Made by a program: the position numbers and the translations under genes
In this document: positions 15,979-24,235 of the stretch, piece after piece
Layout of the letters: each line of letters begins with the position of its first letter
Position numbering within the stretch: position 1 is the stretch's first letter
NCBI GenBank assembly: GCA_002311025.1
Contig: DBYY01000010.1
Span: 153-30,316 of the forward strand
Length of the DNA stretch: 30,164 nucleotides
Source of the DNA: Candidatus Proelusimicrobium tauri
GTDB lineage: Bacteria; Elusimicrobiota; Elusimicrobia; Elusimicrobiales; Elusimicrobiaceae
Direction: 5' to 3'
The notes under the pieces: generated by a model
Told to the model about the DNA's origin: nothing
The model's database searches: none
Seen by the model: only the letters and a program-made list of their open reading frames with translations

Positions 15979-17220
15979 TTATATCAAAAGACCGGCGATT
16001 AAAGCCCTTAAGCAACTTGAAAGCAAGCCTGCAAGTAAAGCCCTAAAACCGAGTTTTGATAAATCGCCTCTTCTTTCAGGAGCAATAGCACTTATACCGC
16101 CGATTTGTATACCGATAGAAGAGAAGTTAGCAAAACCGCATAATGCATAACTCAAAATAACTTTTGTTTTCATTGTTAAAGCAACGGTGTCACCATTAAG
16201 AATATTGGTAAAGTTTGTATAGGCAATAAACTCATTTAAAATTGTTTTCTCACCTACCAAAATTCCGGCAGTATGTAAATCTGCTGCATCAACACCCATA
16301 AGCCATGAAATCGGATAGAAAATATAACCGAAAATATGTTCCAAGTTTATAGCTTGATTAAAACAAGAGGTTGTAAACCATTCCACGATACCATTAGCAA
16401 GAGCAATCAAAGCGGTGAAAGCAATTAACATACCTGCAACATTTAAGGCAAGTTGTAAACCTGTTTGTGTGGAAGAAGCAATAGCATCAAGCACGTTTGC
16501 GCTAGGGTCTTTATAGTCAATTTTTGTAAGACCTGAGGTTACAGGTTTTTCTGTTTCAGGTACGATTATTTTTGCAAATAGAACACCGGCCGGTGCACCC
16601 ATAACGCTTGCCGCCATTAAGTGACCTGCAATACCGGGGAAAGAATCTTTAAGCATACCGACATAGGCTGCTAAAACACCGCCTGCAACGGTTGCCATAC
16701 CGCCCGTCATAACGCACATAAGTTCGGATTTTGTCATTTTTGCGACATAAGGTTTAATAAGCAAAGGTGCTTCCGTTTGACCGACGAAGATATTTGCTGC
16801 TGCACTTAAACTTTCCGCACCGGAAAGTTTGCAAGTTTTGCTCATTATCCAAGCAAAAACATAAATAATTTTTTGCATAATACCCAGATAGTAGAGAAGA
16901 CCCATCAAGGCAGAGAAGAATACGATAGTTGGTAAAACTTGGAAGGCGAAAATATAACCCAAAGTATTTCCGTGTGCCAAGCTACCAAAAACCATATCAG
17001 CCCCAGCAACTTGATAGTTTAAAAGGGCGACAAAAGCATCATTCAACCAATTAAAAACAATTTTTCCGGGAGCGGTTTTTAAAATAATAACCGCAAAAAT
17101 GAGTTGCAAAGCAAAAGCCCAAGCAACAGTTTTCCAATTAATAGCCTTTCTGTTCGTGCTGCAAGCATAAGCAATAGCAACAAAAACAACAACTGCCAAC
17201 ACAGCTTGAAGATATATCAT
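15979..17220 (-). CDS. nupC: Concentrative nucleoside transporter, NupC family
   Basis: The 413-aa integral membrane protein has the CNT family layout: three N-terminal helices, a gate/core region with FFSALMGLLYYLGIMQ, then the nucleoside-binding motif GAESLSAAANIFVGQTEAP, and a C-terminal core with GEKTILNEFIAYTNF and the ALCGFANFSSIGIQIGG signature. CNTs import nucleosides with sodium or protons across the inner membrane. Length is normal. The start is preceded by GAGGTG on the minus strand and a good promoter at 17256-17284. It fits with apt in purine salvage elsewhere in the window. Confidence 0.95.
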   Translation of the reverse strand: MIYLQAVLAVVVFVAIAYACSTNRKAINWKTVAWAFALQLIFAVIILKTAPGKIVFNWLNDAFVALLNYQVAGADMVFGSLAHGNTLGYIFAFQVLPTIVFFSALMGLLYYLGIMQKIIYVFAWIMSKTCKLSGAESLSAAANIFVGQTEAPLLIKPYVAKMTKSELMCVMTGGMATVAGGVLAAYVGMLKDSFPGIAGHLMAASVMGAPAGVLFAKIIVPETEKPVTSGLTKIDYKDPSANVLDAIASSTQTGLQLALNVAGMLIAFTALIALANGIVEWFTTSCFNQAINLEHIFGYIFYPISWLMGVDAADLHTAGILVGEKTILNEFIAYTNFTNILNGDTVALTMKTKVILSYALCGFANFSSIGIQIGGISAIAPERRGDLSKLGFRALLAGLLSSCLRALIAGLLI

Positions 17221-17255
17221 TATTTCACCTCAATTTTAAATTTAAAGACAACTCT

Positions 17256-17284
17256 ATTTTACATTTTTAATGGCTTTATGTCTA
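17256..17284 (-). promoter_or_regulatory. Promoter of nucleoside transporter gene
   Basis: On the minus strand TAGACA (17279-17284), 17-bp spacer, TAAAAT (17256-17261). It is divergent from the yajQ promoter. Confidence 0.6.
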
Positions 17285-17293
17285 GTTAATTAC

Positions 17294-17299
17294 TATAAT
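17294..17299 (+). promoter_or_regulatory. -10 element of the yajQ-led gene run
   Basis: TATAAT at 17294-17299, about 32 bases before the yajQ start, with AAGGAGG Shine-Dalgarno at 17316-17322 after it. No convincing -35 is present; the position overlaps the divergent -35 of the transporter promoter. Confidence 0.5.
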
Positions 17300-17331
17300 A
17301 TAAATATAGGAAAAAAAGGAGGTTCAAAAGT

Positions 17332-17826
17332 ATGGCAGATTTTTCTTTTGATGTGGTTTCCAAAGTTGATATGAACATTATTGAGGAAGCCATCAATATC
17401 GCAAAAAAGGAAGTTTCTAACAGATACGATTTTAAAGGTTCTAATCCTTCTATTGAACTTATTAGTAAAGAAAATTTAATTAAACTTTCCTGCGCGGATG
17501 AATATAAAGTTAAAGCCCTTTATGATGTGCTCATTACAAGGCTCTCAAAAAGAGGCGTTGCGCTAAAGAATTTCCAACCGCAAAAAATTGAGGCCGGTCT
17601 TGGAGGCAGCGCAAAGCAGGAAGTTAAAGTTCAACAAGGTATTCCGGCCGATAAGGCAAAGGAAATGGTTCGTTTAATCAAAGATTCCAAACTTAAAGTT
17701 TCCGCTTCTATTCAAGGCGAGCAATTAAGGGTATCTTCCGCGTCAAAAGATGCTTTGCAAAATACAATTGCTTTACTTAAAAGCAAAGATTTCGGCCTTG
17801 ACCTTCAATTTACAAATTACAGGTAG
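17332..17826 (+). CDS. yajQ: YajQ family nucleotide-binding protein
   Basis: The 164-aa protein carries the YajQ (UPF0234) signature throughout: SFDVVSKVDMNIIEEAIN at the start, EVSNRYDFKGSNPSIEL, then the second half with IPADKAKEMVRLIKDSKLKV and a C terminus DFGLDLQFTNYR. The fold is two ferredoxin-like halves. Family members bind nucleic acids or nucleotides, and some bind cyclic di-GMP and act with transcription factors; the role here is unknown. It opens a packed co-directional run and has the strongest Shine-Dalgarno of the region. Confidence 0.95.
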   Translation: MADFSFDVVSKVDMNIIEEAINIAKKEVSNRYDFKGSNPSIELISKENLIKLSCADEYKVKALYDVLITRLSKRGVALKNFQPQKIEAGLGGSAKQEVKVQQGIPADKAKEMVRLIKDSKLKVSASIQGEQLRVSSASKDALQNTIALLKSKDFGLDLQFTNYR

Positions 17827-17833
17827 GGAAAAA

Positions 17834-19093
17834 ATGAAAAAATACTTTATTTCAGCAGTCTTTTTAACTTTTGCGCTTTTTGTTTGCGCTCAAGACCCGG
17901 CAGAAGAACTTGCTTTTTATCAAAAGCAGGCACAAAATAGCACAAAACCGACCCAACAGGTTTTGGTTAATAATTTGCAAAATTGGCTTGAAATAAATCC
18001 TACTTCACCGCAAGCAAACAGAGCCTTAATTTTAAAAGCAAATTTGGAAAGAAACTTAAAAGAGTATCCCGATGCCTTAATTTCTTTGCTTAAGTATAAA
18101 TATGAGTTCGGCACTACTGAAAAAACCAATATTCAAAGCGTTTTAAAAGACGGTGCAAAAGATTTCCCAAGAGGCGAGCAAGATGCTTACAATAATTTAA
18201 TCAGTGCAAAAATTCCACAAACGGAATTGCCCGAACGTCTTGATACTTTTTTAACCCTTGCCACCAAAGCAAATATCAAAGGAACTTATGAACCTTTAAC
18301 AAAGGAATATAATGCCTATTTCAAGCGTTTTAAAGATTATGAAGATATTGACCGCCTTGAACTTATGCTCGGCGATTTACATCGTAGTAACAAAAATCCT
18401 TACGCCGCTTTAATGCAATATGAAAAAGTTTGGGAAGTTTACCCAAACACAAAATATAAAGCCGCTTCTTTAAGGATGCAGGGCGATATTTACGCAAGCG
18501 AGTTAAAAGACTATGAAAGAGCAAGAAATATTTATGAAAAAGTCTTAAATGATTTCCCGACTAGCGTTGAAAGACCTACCGCTTATTATCACTTGGCTCT
18601 TATGGAAGAAGGTCAAAAAGAATATCAAGAGGCCTTAGACCACCTTGGTTATGCCGCTAAACTATATCAAGAACAAGGCAATAATAATTCTCTTTATGAT
18701 GTCTTGCTTTTTAAAGCCGAAATACAAGAAAAGAGATTAAAAGATTTTGACGGCGCTGTAAAAACTTTAAAGCAAACGGCAACTTTATTTAAGAATAAAG
18801 AAGAGAAATACAGAGAAACCCAATTTAAACTAGCAAATCTTTATCACTCCAGATTAAAAGATAGCACTTTAGAAAGAAAGGCTTATGAAGATTTCTTAAA
18901 AACTTATCCTAATTCTAAACACGCAGATAAAGCCCTTTTTGAAGCCGCTAATTTAGCAAAGGAAGATGGGGAATATGATTTGGCAGCCAATTATTTGGAA
19001 AAACTTATTGTTAATAATCCCGATTCCGATTATGCCGGCAAAGCGCAAAGGCAACTTAACAGTTTAAATAAAAAAATTGCCAAAAATAAATAA
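17834..19093 (+). CDS. Exported tetratricopeptide repeat protein
   Basis: Translation most likely starts at the ATG at 17834, just after the yajQ stop, because it opens a signal peptide (MKKYFISAVFLTFALFVCA, likely cut before QDPAEE). An upstream in-frame start inside yajQ would bury that signal. The 419-aa product is built of TPR-like helix pairs, for example NPYAALMQYEKVWEVYPNT, ERARNIYEKVLNDFPTS and TLERKAYEDFLKTYPNSKHA. The last carries the YPxSxxA pattern of CpoB/YbgF and BamD-like periplasmic proteins. Role is probably a periplasmic scaffold for envelope or outer-membrane assembly; the exact partner cannot be told. Confidence 0.88.
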   Translation: MKKYFISAVFLTFALFVCAQDPAEELAFYQKQAQNSTKPTQQVLVNNLQNWLEINPTSPQANRALILKANLERNLKEYPDALISLLKYKYEFGTTEKTNIQSVLKDGAKDFPRGEQDAYNNLISAKIPQTELPERLDTFLTLATKANIKGTYEPLTKEYNAYFKRFKDYEDIDRLELMLGDLHRSNKNPYAALMQYEKVWEVYPNTKYKAASLRMQGDIYASELKDYERARNIYEKVLNDFPTSVERPTAYYHLALMEEGQKEYQEALDHLGYAAKLYQEQGNNNSLYDVLLFKAEIQEKRLKDFDGAVKTLKQTATLFKNKEEKYRETQFKLANLYHSRLKDSTLERKAYEDFLKTYPNSKHADKALFEAANLAKEDGEYDLAANYLEKLIVNNPDSDYAGKAQRQLNSLNKKIAKNK

Positions 19094-19106
19094 TAAGGTA
19101 AATTAA

Positions 19107-20726
19107 ATGCAAAAAATTGATACGGTTTCCCGTCAATTAATGCTGGAAAGTCTAAAACACTATGCCGAGCAAAAATTACCCTTTGATTTTTTGCGCAAAA
19201 GTGACGCGGAAAATTATTTTTCGGCAGAAAAAGTTAAAGAAATTTATAAAACTTTAGGTATCAATTTACTTTTAATACCGCGGGAATACGGCGGCCTTGC
19301 AAGTTCCACAAGTGATATTTACAGAATTTGCCAAGCGCTTGCCCGTATAGATTTAGGTATTGCAACGGCTATTTTTGCTACCTTTTTAGGTAGTGATCCC
19401 ATAAATGTCGGCGGAACGGAAGAGCAAAAAAAATATTGGTTTAGTAAAATGGCGCGTGAAAATTTGCTTGTTGCTTACGGCGCAACCGAAGCCGACGCCG
19501 GCAGCGATTTAATTGCCCTTAAAACCCGTGCCGAGCAAATTATAAAAGACGGCAAAATTACCCATTATAAAATAAACGGCAGTAAAATGTGGATTTCTAA
19601 CGGTGGTATTGCTGATTTATATACCGTTTTAGCACTTGCTCCGGGCGGTCCTTGTTGGTTTTTAATACCAAGAGATACAAAAGGTTTTACCCAACTTAAG
19701 CATGAAGATAAACACGGTATTCGCCTTGCAAATACCGCAGGTCTTTGTTTTGAAAATGTTATCGTGCCGGCGGAAAATCTTATCGGTTTAAAAGAAGGTC
19801 AAGGCTTTTTACAAGCCCAAGCAGTTTTCGGTTATACAAGGTTAATGGTTGCAGCGCTTGCTTTGGGTGCAGGGCAGGAAGCCGTTGAAAACGCTATAAT
19901 TTACGCAAATAATCGTGTTCAAGCGGGTAGTCCTTTATCTCACAAACAGGGTTATATGCACAAACTAATTACGCCGCACTATATTAAGTTTGAAGCCGCA
20001 CGTTCTTTTATTGACCAAATTGCCAAAATACTTGACACTAATAATTACGGCCAAGCGACCGAAGGAGCCATCGCAAAATATTATGCAAGCCGCGCCGCAA
20101 ATGCCGCCGCCGATGATGCAATAGAGGCACTTGGCGGCTTTGGTTATACAAAAGATTTTCCCGTTGAAAAAATTAAACGTGATGTAAAAATAACTTGTAT
20201 TTACGAAGGTACCAGCGAAATTATGGAAATGACAATTTATCGCGGACGCTGGCAAGAGCATTTAAAAACACGCGGTAATTTTTATTTAGACAAAGCAAAA
20301 GAAATCAGTACGGATATTTATAAAGATATCGGTGGCAAAGCGCTTTCGCTCGGATTAAATGCTTTAAATGATATTTTGGAAGAATGTCGCTTAAACCGCT
20401 TAACGCGCCATCAACACATCACTTTAGAACTCGGGCGTTTAATTGCCTCTGCCGAAGTTGCTTTTGCATTTATCAAACAAGCGCAAAGCGGAAGTGTTGT
20501 GGAAGGTTGTCCTTTTAATCTTGAAACAATAAAAACTATGGCAAGAATAAATGCCAAAAATGTCGCTTTGGAAATTGCTTCAAGCGGAGCAAAACTTTTA
20601 AACAGCGCCTTAGAAAAACCGACGGAAAAAGATTTATATATCTCTGAAATAGCAAAAGAATGTTGCGGCATAATTAAAGATATGGACAGTATTTCTTCCG
20701 TGTTAAAAGATACTTTTAGGAAATAA
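19107..20726 (+). CDS. Acyl-CoA dehydrogenase
   Basis: The 539-aa flavoprotein shows the three-part acyl-CoA dehydrogenase fold: helical N-domain, beta-domain with AYGATEADAGSDLIALKT and KMWISNGGIADLYTVL, and C-terminal helical domain with the catalytic segment CIYEGTSEIMEM. Glu367 of that segment is the expected base. About 150 extra residues follow, making it longer than the usual 380-aa form. It should oxidise acyl-CoA to enoyl-CoA or run in reverse, with electrons through EtfAB encoded directly downstream (4-bp gap to etfB). Substrate chain length cannot be read from the sequence. In an anaerobe such a trio can take part in flavin-based electron bifurcation, which is inference. Confidence 0.93.
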   Translation: MQKIDTVSRQLMLESLKHYAEQKLPFDFLRKSDAENYFSAEKVKEIYKTLGINLLLIPREYGGLASSTSDIYRICQALARIDLGIATAIFATFLGSDPINVGGTEEQKKYWFSKMARENLLVAYGATEADAGSDLIALKTRAEQIIKDGKITHYKINGSKMWISNGGIADLYTVLALAPGGPCWFLIPRDTKGFTQLKHEDKHGIRLANTAGLCFENVIVPAENLIGLKEGQGFLQAQAVFGYTRLMVAALALGAGQEAVENAIIYANNRVQAGSPLSHKQGYMHKLITPHYIKFEAARSFIDQIAKILDTNNYGQATEGAIAKYYASRAANAAADDAIEALGGFGYTKDFPVEKIKRDVKITCIYEGTSEIMEMTIYRGRWQEHLKTRGNFYLDKAKEISTDIYKDIGGKALSLGLNALNDILEECRLNRLTRHQHITLELGRLIASAEVAFAFIKQAQSGSVVEGCPFNLETIKTMARINAKNVALEIASSGAKLLNSALEKPTEKDLYISEIAKECCGIIKDMDSISSVLKDTFRK

Positions 20727-20730
20727 TTTT

Positions 20731-21519
20731 ATGAATATTATTATTTGTTTAAAACAAGTACCCGATACCGCAAAAGTTAAAATGAATCCCGACGGAACTT
20801 TAATCAGAACCGGCGTTCCTTCTATTTTAAATCCTTATGATCATTTTGCTTTGGCTACGGCTTTGGAAATAAAAAAACAAACAGGTGCGAAAATAAAAGT
20901 TCTTTCTATGGGACCAAGTCAGGCAAGCAAGGTTTTAAGACTGGCTTTGGCACTCGGTGCCGATGAGGGGTATTTACTTTCTGATAAGGCTTTTGCCGGT
21001 TCCGATACTTGGGCAACGGCTTATGCTTTATCTTGCGCGATAAAGAAAATAAGTCCTTTTGATTTAATTTTGTGCGGGCAAATGGCAATAGATGGCGATA
21101 CCGCCCAAACAGGCCCGGAAATTGCCGGACAATTAAATATACCGCAAATTACTTTCTGTTCCAATATAGAAGAAGTTTCACCAAAAACTTTGACGGTTAA
21201 AAAATTAATTGACGGTGGCCATCAAATTTTAGAAATAACTTTACCTGCTTTAATTACTTTAACTACACCGCATAATTTTGTTTTTCCTTATCCTAGTTTT
21301 ACGGATATTTTTAAAGCGCAGGAAAAGCCGCTTTTTACTTGGACAGCGCAAGATGTCAATGCCGATATAAATAAACTCGGTTTGAAAGGCTCACCGACGA
21401 GAGTTGCTAAAATTTATCCTCCTGTTCAAAAACAAAAAGGTGCAGTAAAAACCTTGTCCGCAGATGATACAGCACTTGAGATTATTAAGATTTTACAAGC
21501 GCAGAAGGTGATAAAATGA
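20731..21519 (+). CDS. etfB: Electron transfer flavoprotein subunit beta
   Basis: The 262-aa protein begins NIIICLKQVPDTAKVKMNPDG and contains LNPYDHFALATALEIK and LILCGQMAIDGDTAQTGPE, the EtfB nucleotide-binding region. The DGDTAQxGP form is the one common in anaerobe and bifurcating Etfs that bind FAD rather than AMP. The C terminus carries LGLKGSPTRVAKIYPP, the partner-recognition loop. Its stop overlaps the etfA start by ATGA, so the two subunits are translationally coupled. Confidence 0.95.
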   Translation: MNIIICLKQVPDTAKVKMNPDGTLIRTGVPSILNPYDHFALATALEIKKQTGAKIKVLSMGPSQASKVLRLALALGADEGYLLSDKAFAGSDTWATAYALSCAIKKISPFDLILCGQMAIDGDTAQTGPEIAGQLNIPQITFCSNIEEVSPKTLTVKKLIDGGHQILEITLPALITLTTPHNFVFPYPSFTDIFKAQEKPLFTWTAQDVNADINKLGLKGSPTRVAKIYPPVQKQKGAVKTLSADDTALEIIKILQAQKVIK

Positions 21520-22517
21520 CTGATTTAAAATCTTACAAAAATATTTGGGTTTTTGCCGAAATTGACCAAATAAATAAAACTCTAAAAAGTGTTTCTTTAG
21601 AACTTTTAAGTGCCGCAAAAAAACTTGCGGGGGAACTTAACTGTAAGACAGCAGTAGTTATAATCGGGCAGGAAAATAAAAAGTTTTTTGACGAGTTTTC
21701 AAAATACGGTGCCGATATAATTTATAATATTGAAGATGTTTCTTTTACCCATTATGATACACAAAATTATTTCCAAATTTTATTTGCTTTAACAAAGAAA
21801 TATAAACCGGAAGCAATTTTATTTCCGTCAACATATATCGGCAGAGATTTAGCGCCAAGACTTGCTTCGCGTCTTTCTTGCGGGCTTACGGCAGATTGCA
21901 CGGCTTTATCGTCAAAGGATGCTAATTTAGTACAAAGCCGCCCTGCTTTCGGCGGAAATATTATGGCTGATATTATTTGCCCAAACACAAGGCCGCAAAT
22001 GGCAACAGTGCGAGCAAATATCTTGCCTAAAATTATTCTTGATATACCTACAAAACCGCAAATTATTGAAGAGCATTTTAAAGCAATTCCTTCAAAAGTT
22101 CGTTTAATTAAAACCAAAGAAGATAAACGAAGTGAAATTTTAAAACCCGAAGAGGCAGATATTGTTATTTCTATCGGAAGGGGGGTAAAAAATAAAGAAA
22201 CTTTTTCCCTTATTAAAGAAATTGCCGGCAAACTCGGCGCAGCGCTTGGAGCAACGCGCCCCGTGATAGAAGAAGGGCTTTTACCCAAAAATCATCAAAT
22301 CGGGCAAAGTGGAGTAACTGTCAAACCGAAGATTTATATTTCTTTTGGTATATCTGGTGCTTTGCAACATACAGTCGGTATGAATAATTCCGATTTAATA
22401 ATTTCCGTCAACAAAGATGATAAAGCACCTATATTTAATCTTTGTCAGTATGGGTTTGTTGGCGACGTAGAACAAATTGTTCCCAAAATATTACAAGCAA
22501 TAAATAAATTAAAATAG
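21516..22517 (+). CDS. etfA: Electron transfer flavoprotein subunit alpha
   Basis: The 333-aa protein has an N-terminal alpha/beta domain opening with IWVFAEI and a C-terminal FAD domain with SIGRGVKNKETFSLIKEIA, LGATRPVIEEGLLPKNHQIG, and the ISFGISGALQHTVGMNNSD and APIFNLCQYGFVGD signatures. It forms a heterodimer with EtfB and passes electrons from or to the adjacent acyl-CoA dehydrogenase. No N-terminal ferredoxin domain is present, unlike CarE-type alpha subunits. Length is normal. Confidence 0.95.
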   Translation: MTDLKSYKNIWVFAEIDQINKTLKSVSLELLSAAKKLAGELNCKTAVVIIGQENKKFFDEFSKYGADIIYNIEDVSFTHYDTQNYFQILFALTKKYKPEAILFPSTYIGRDLAPRLASRLSCGLTADCTALSSKDANLVQSRPAFGGNIMADIICPNTRPQMATVRANILPKIILDIPTKPQIIEEHFKAIPSKVRLIKTKEDKRSEILKPEEADIVISIGRGVKNKETFSLIKEIAGKLGAALGATRPVIEEGLLPKNHQIGQSGVTVKPKIYISFGISGALQHTVGMNNSDLIISVNKDDKAPIFNLCQYGFVGDVEQIVPKILQAINKLK

Positions 22518-22519
22518 TG

Positions 22520-22525
22520 TATAAT
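22520..22525 (+). promoter_or_regulatory. TATAAT element directly before the sigma factor gene
   Basis: TATAAT ends eight bases before the ATG at 22534, inside the 16-bp gap after etfA. If used, transcription would begin at or within two bases of the start codon. The bases between (AAAAGGGT) contain only a weak Shine-Dalgarno. No clear -35 is visible. Confidence 0.4.
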
Positions 22526-22533
22526 AAAAGGGT

Positions 22534-23520
22534 ATGGAAGAAAATGTAAATTCCTTAAAGGAATACTTTAAAGAGATAACAAAAATTGTTCAACAGATAG
22601 ACCGCTCTAAAGAAACGGAACTGTGGAAAAAAGCGCAAAAAGGGGATAAAAAAGCAGAAAATGCTCTTCTTAAAATGCATTTGCGTTTGGTTGTGCCTAT
22701 TGCAAAAAGATACTTAAAAAACGGTCTTGAATTAATGGATTTAATTGAAGAAGGTAATTTAGGTCTTTTACAGGCCATTCAGAGATTTGACCCCAAGAGG
22801 GGATTTAGATTTTCTACTTATGCAGTGCATTGGATAGAGCAATATATAAAAAGATGTGTTGACGAGCAACTTTCAACAATAAAATTGCCACCTCACGCTT
22901 GGGATAATTTGCGCGGTTGGATGCGTGCTTGGGATAAACTTAAACTCGAACTTGGCAGAGAACCGACTTTAAAAGAAATGAGCATAAAATTAAATCTTTC
23001 CGAAAGGCAAGTCCGCTCCATTTTGGATAGTATGAGCGCTGCCTACGGCGTAGATTCTTTATCCATTACGGTAAATGAAGAAGAAGATTCTTCTTTAGAA
23101 AATATTATTCCCGATGTGCCGGAAGCAAACCCCGATACAAAATTGCTTTTACAATCAACCAATACTTTAATGCTTTCTATTTTAAATGAACTTTCTCAAA
23201 GGGAAAGAGATGTCTTAATTATGCGTTTTGGCGTTGATAGGCAAGAACCTTATACCTTGATGGAAGTGGCGGAAAAGTTTGGTATTTCGCGCGAAAGAGT
23301 TCGCCAAATAGAAGAAAGAGCCATAACCAAAGTTCGTAAACGTGCAAAAGATTTCGGCATTTTGGAAACGACTCGCAAAAATGCTTCTATTTTAGATATT
23401 TATAAAGATTTACGTGGTCCAAAAGAAAAAACAAATTTGTTGGGCGATGTTAAAAAAAATAACTCTAAAAAAATAAAAAATAAAAAAGGTTCTAAAAATG
23501 AAAAAAGAAGAAATCGTTAG
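22534..23520 (+). CDS. Sigma-70 family RNA polymerase sigma factor, RpoD/RpoH-like
   Basis: The 328-aa protein has regions 1.2 (SLKEYFKEITKI), 2 (LRLVVPIAKRYL, DLIEEGNLGLLQAIQRFDPKRG), 3 and 4 (LSQRERDVLIMRFGVD, GISRERVRQIEERAITKVRK), with no region 1.1. It ends in a Lys/Asn/Arg-rich tail of about 30 residues. Region 2.3-2.4 reads FSTYAVHWIEQYIKR where the housekeeping form has YATWWIRQAITR, so the first Trp is His, Arg is Glu and the -12-contact Thr is Lys. VHWI resembles RpoH, but the RpoH box is not seen. This is an alternative sigma factor with probably altered -10 recognition. Its stop lies 23 bases inside apt. Confidence 0.9.
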   Translation: MEENVNSLKEYFKEITKIVQQIDRSKETELWKKAQKGDKKAENALLKMHLRLVVPIAKRYLKNGLELMDLIEEGNLGLLQAIQRFDPKRGFRFSTYAVHWIEQYIKRCVDEQLSTIKLPPHAWDNLRGWMRAWDKLKLELGREPTLKEMSIKLNLSERQVRSILDSMSAAYGVDSLSITVNEEEDSSLENIIPDVPEANPDTKLLLQSTNTLMLSILNELSQRERDVLIMRFGVDRQEPYTLMEVAEKFGISRERVRQIEERAITKVRKRAKDFGILETTRKNASILDIYKDLRGPKEKTNLLGDVKKNNSKKIKNKKGSKNEKRRNR

Positions 23521-24016
23521 TTTAATTCGCAATGTGCCGGATTTCCCTAAAAAAGGGATATTATTTAAAGATATCACGCCTCTTTTGGCTAATCCGGAAG
23601 CATTTAGAGCAGTTATTGATGAGTTTGTTGTCCTTTGTAAAAATAAAGGTATAACAAAAATCGTTGCTCTTGAATCACGCGGTTTTATCTTCGGTGCTCC
23701 GCTTGCTTATGCTTTAGGTGTCGGCTTTGTACCTATAAGAAAAAGGGGTAAACTTCCCTATAAAAAACTTTCCATAGAATTTGATTTGGAATATGGAAAA
23801 GATATTATAGAAATTCACCAAGATGCTCTTGATAAAAACGATAGAGTTTTACTCGTGGATGATTTGCTTGCAACCGGTGGCACAATGAGTGCAGCCATAA
23901 AACTTATTGAACAACTCGGTGCAAAAATTGAAATGTGCGCCTTTATGTGCGAACTTGAGTTCTTAAAAGGTAAAGAAAAACTTTGTGCACCTTCAACAAG
24001 TTTAATTAAATTTTAA
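23498..24016 (+). CDS. apt: Adenine phosphoribosyltransferase
   Basis: The 172-aa enzyme converts adenine and PRPP to AMP. It has the typical APT start IRNVPDFPKKGILFKDITPLL, the ALESRGFIFGAPLAYALG loop, GKLPYKK and the PRPP-binding motif VLLVDDLLATGGT. Length matches the family. Its ATG lies within the end of the sigma factor gene (23-bp overlap, different frame), so the two are co-transcribed and probably translationally coupled. Together with the nucleoside transporter it indicates purine salvage. Confidence 0.97.
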   Translation: MKKEEIVSLIRNVPDFPKKGILFKDITPLLANPEAFRAVIDEFVVLCKNKGITKIVALESRGFIFGAPLAYALGVGFVPIRKRGKLPYKKLSIEFDLEYGKDIIEIHQDALDKNDRVLLVDDLLATGGTMSAAIKLIEQLGAKIEMCAFMCELEFLKGKEKLCAPSTSLIKF

Positions 24017-24024
24017 GGCGTTTA

Positions 24025-24054
24025 TAGACGGCAGTCTACTTAAATTGCTATAAT
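24025..24054 (+). promoter_or_regulatory. Promoter of tRNA-Arg
   Basis: TAGACG (24025-24030), 18-bp spacer, TATAAT (24049-24054) preceded by TGC as an extended -10. The tRNA starts 18 bases after the -10. Confidence 0.7.
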
Positions 24055-24071
24055 TTAAATAGATAGTTTTT

Positions 24072-24144
24072 GCCTCGGTAGCTCAACTGGAAGAGCAGAT
24101 CCGTCCTAAGGATAAGGTTGCAGGTTCGACTCCTGTCCGGGGTG
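24072..24144 (+). tRNA. tRNA-Arg, anticodon CCT
   Basis: The 73-nt cloverleaf folds as acceptor GCCTCGG/CCGGGGT (G-T wobbles allowed), D-stem GCTC/GAGC with an 8-nt loop containing GG and A20, anticodon stem GATCC/GGATA (last pair mismatched) around loop GTCCTAA, 5-nt variable loop and T-stem GCAGG/CCTGT around TTCGACT. Position 33 is T and 34-36 are CCT, reading AGG. G73 is the discriminator and CCA is not encoded. Confident on identity; the mismatch at 27-43 is noted. Confidence 0.93.
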
Positions 24145-24149
24145 CTTTT

Positions 24150-24174
24150 AAGAGGGGATTCTGATCCTCTTTTA
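24150..24174 (+). terminator. Terminator after tRNA-Arg
   Basis: AAGAGG (24150-24155) pairs with CCTCTT (24166-24171), with a T run following. Stem is short but well placed, six bases after the tRNA. Confidence 0.65.
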
Positions 24175-24183
24175 TATTTGTAA

Positions 24184-24217
24184 AAAAATCCCCTAGTATA
24201 AGAACTAGGGGATTTTT
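24184..24217. terminator. Bidirectional terminator, mainly for acetate kinase
   Basis: AAAAATCCCCTAGT (24184-24197) and ACTAGGGGATTTTT (24204-24217) form a perfect 14-bp stem with a 6-nt loop. It follows ackA on the minus strand and backs up the tRNA terminator on the plus strand. Confidence 0.92.
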
Positions 24218-24235
24218 AATGTCTTTTTAAATCAA

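Noticed and set aside
17750..17833. Upstream in-frame start for the TPR protein inside yajQ
   Set aside because: Starting there would place 28 residues before a clean Sec signal peptide and overlap yajQ by 77 bases; the ATG at 17834 opens the signal peptide and follows the yajQ stop closely.
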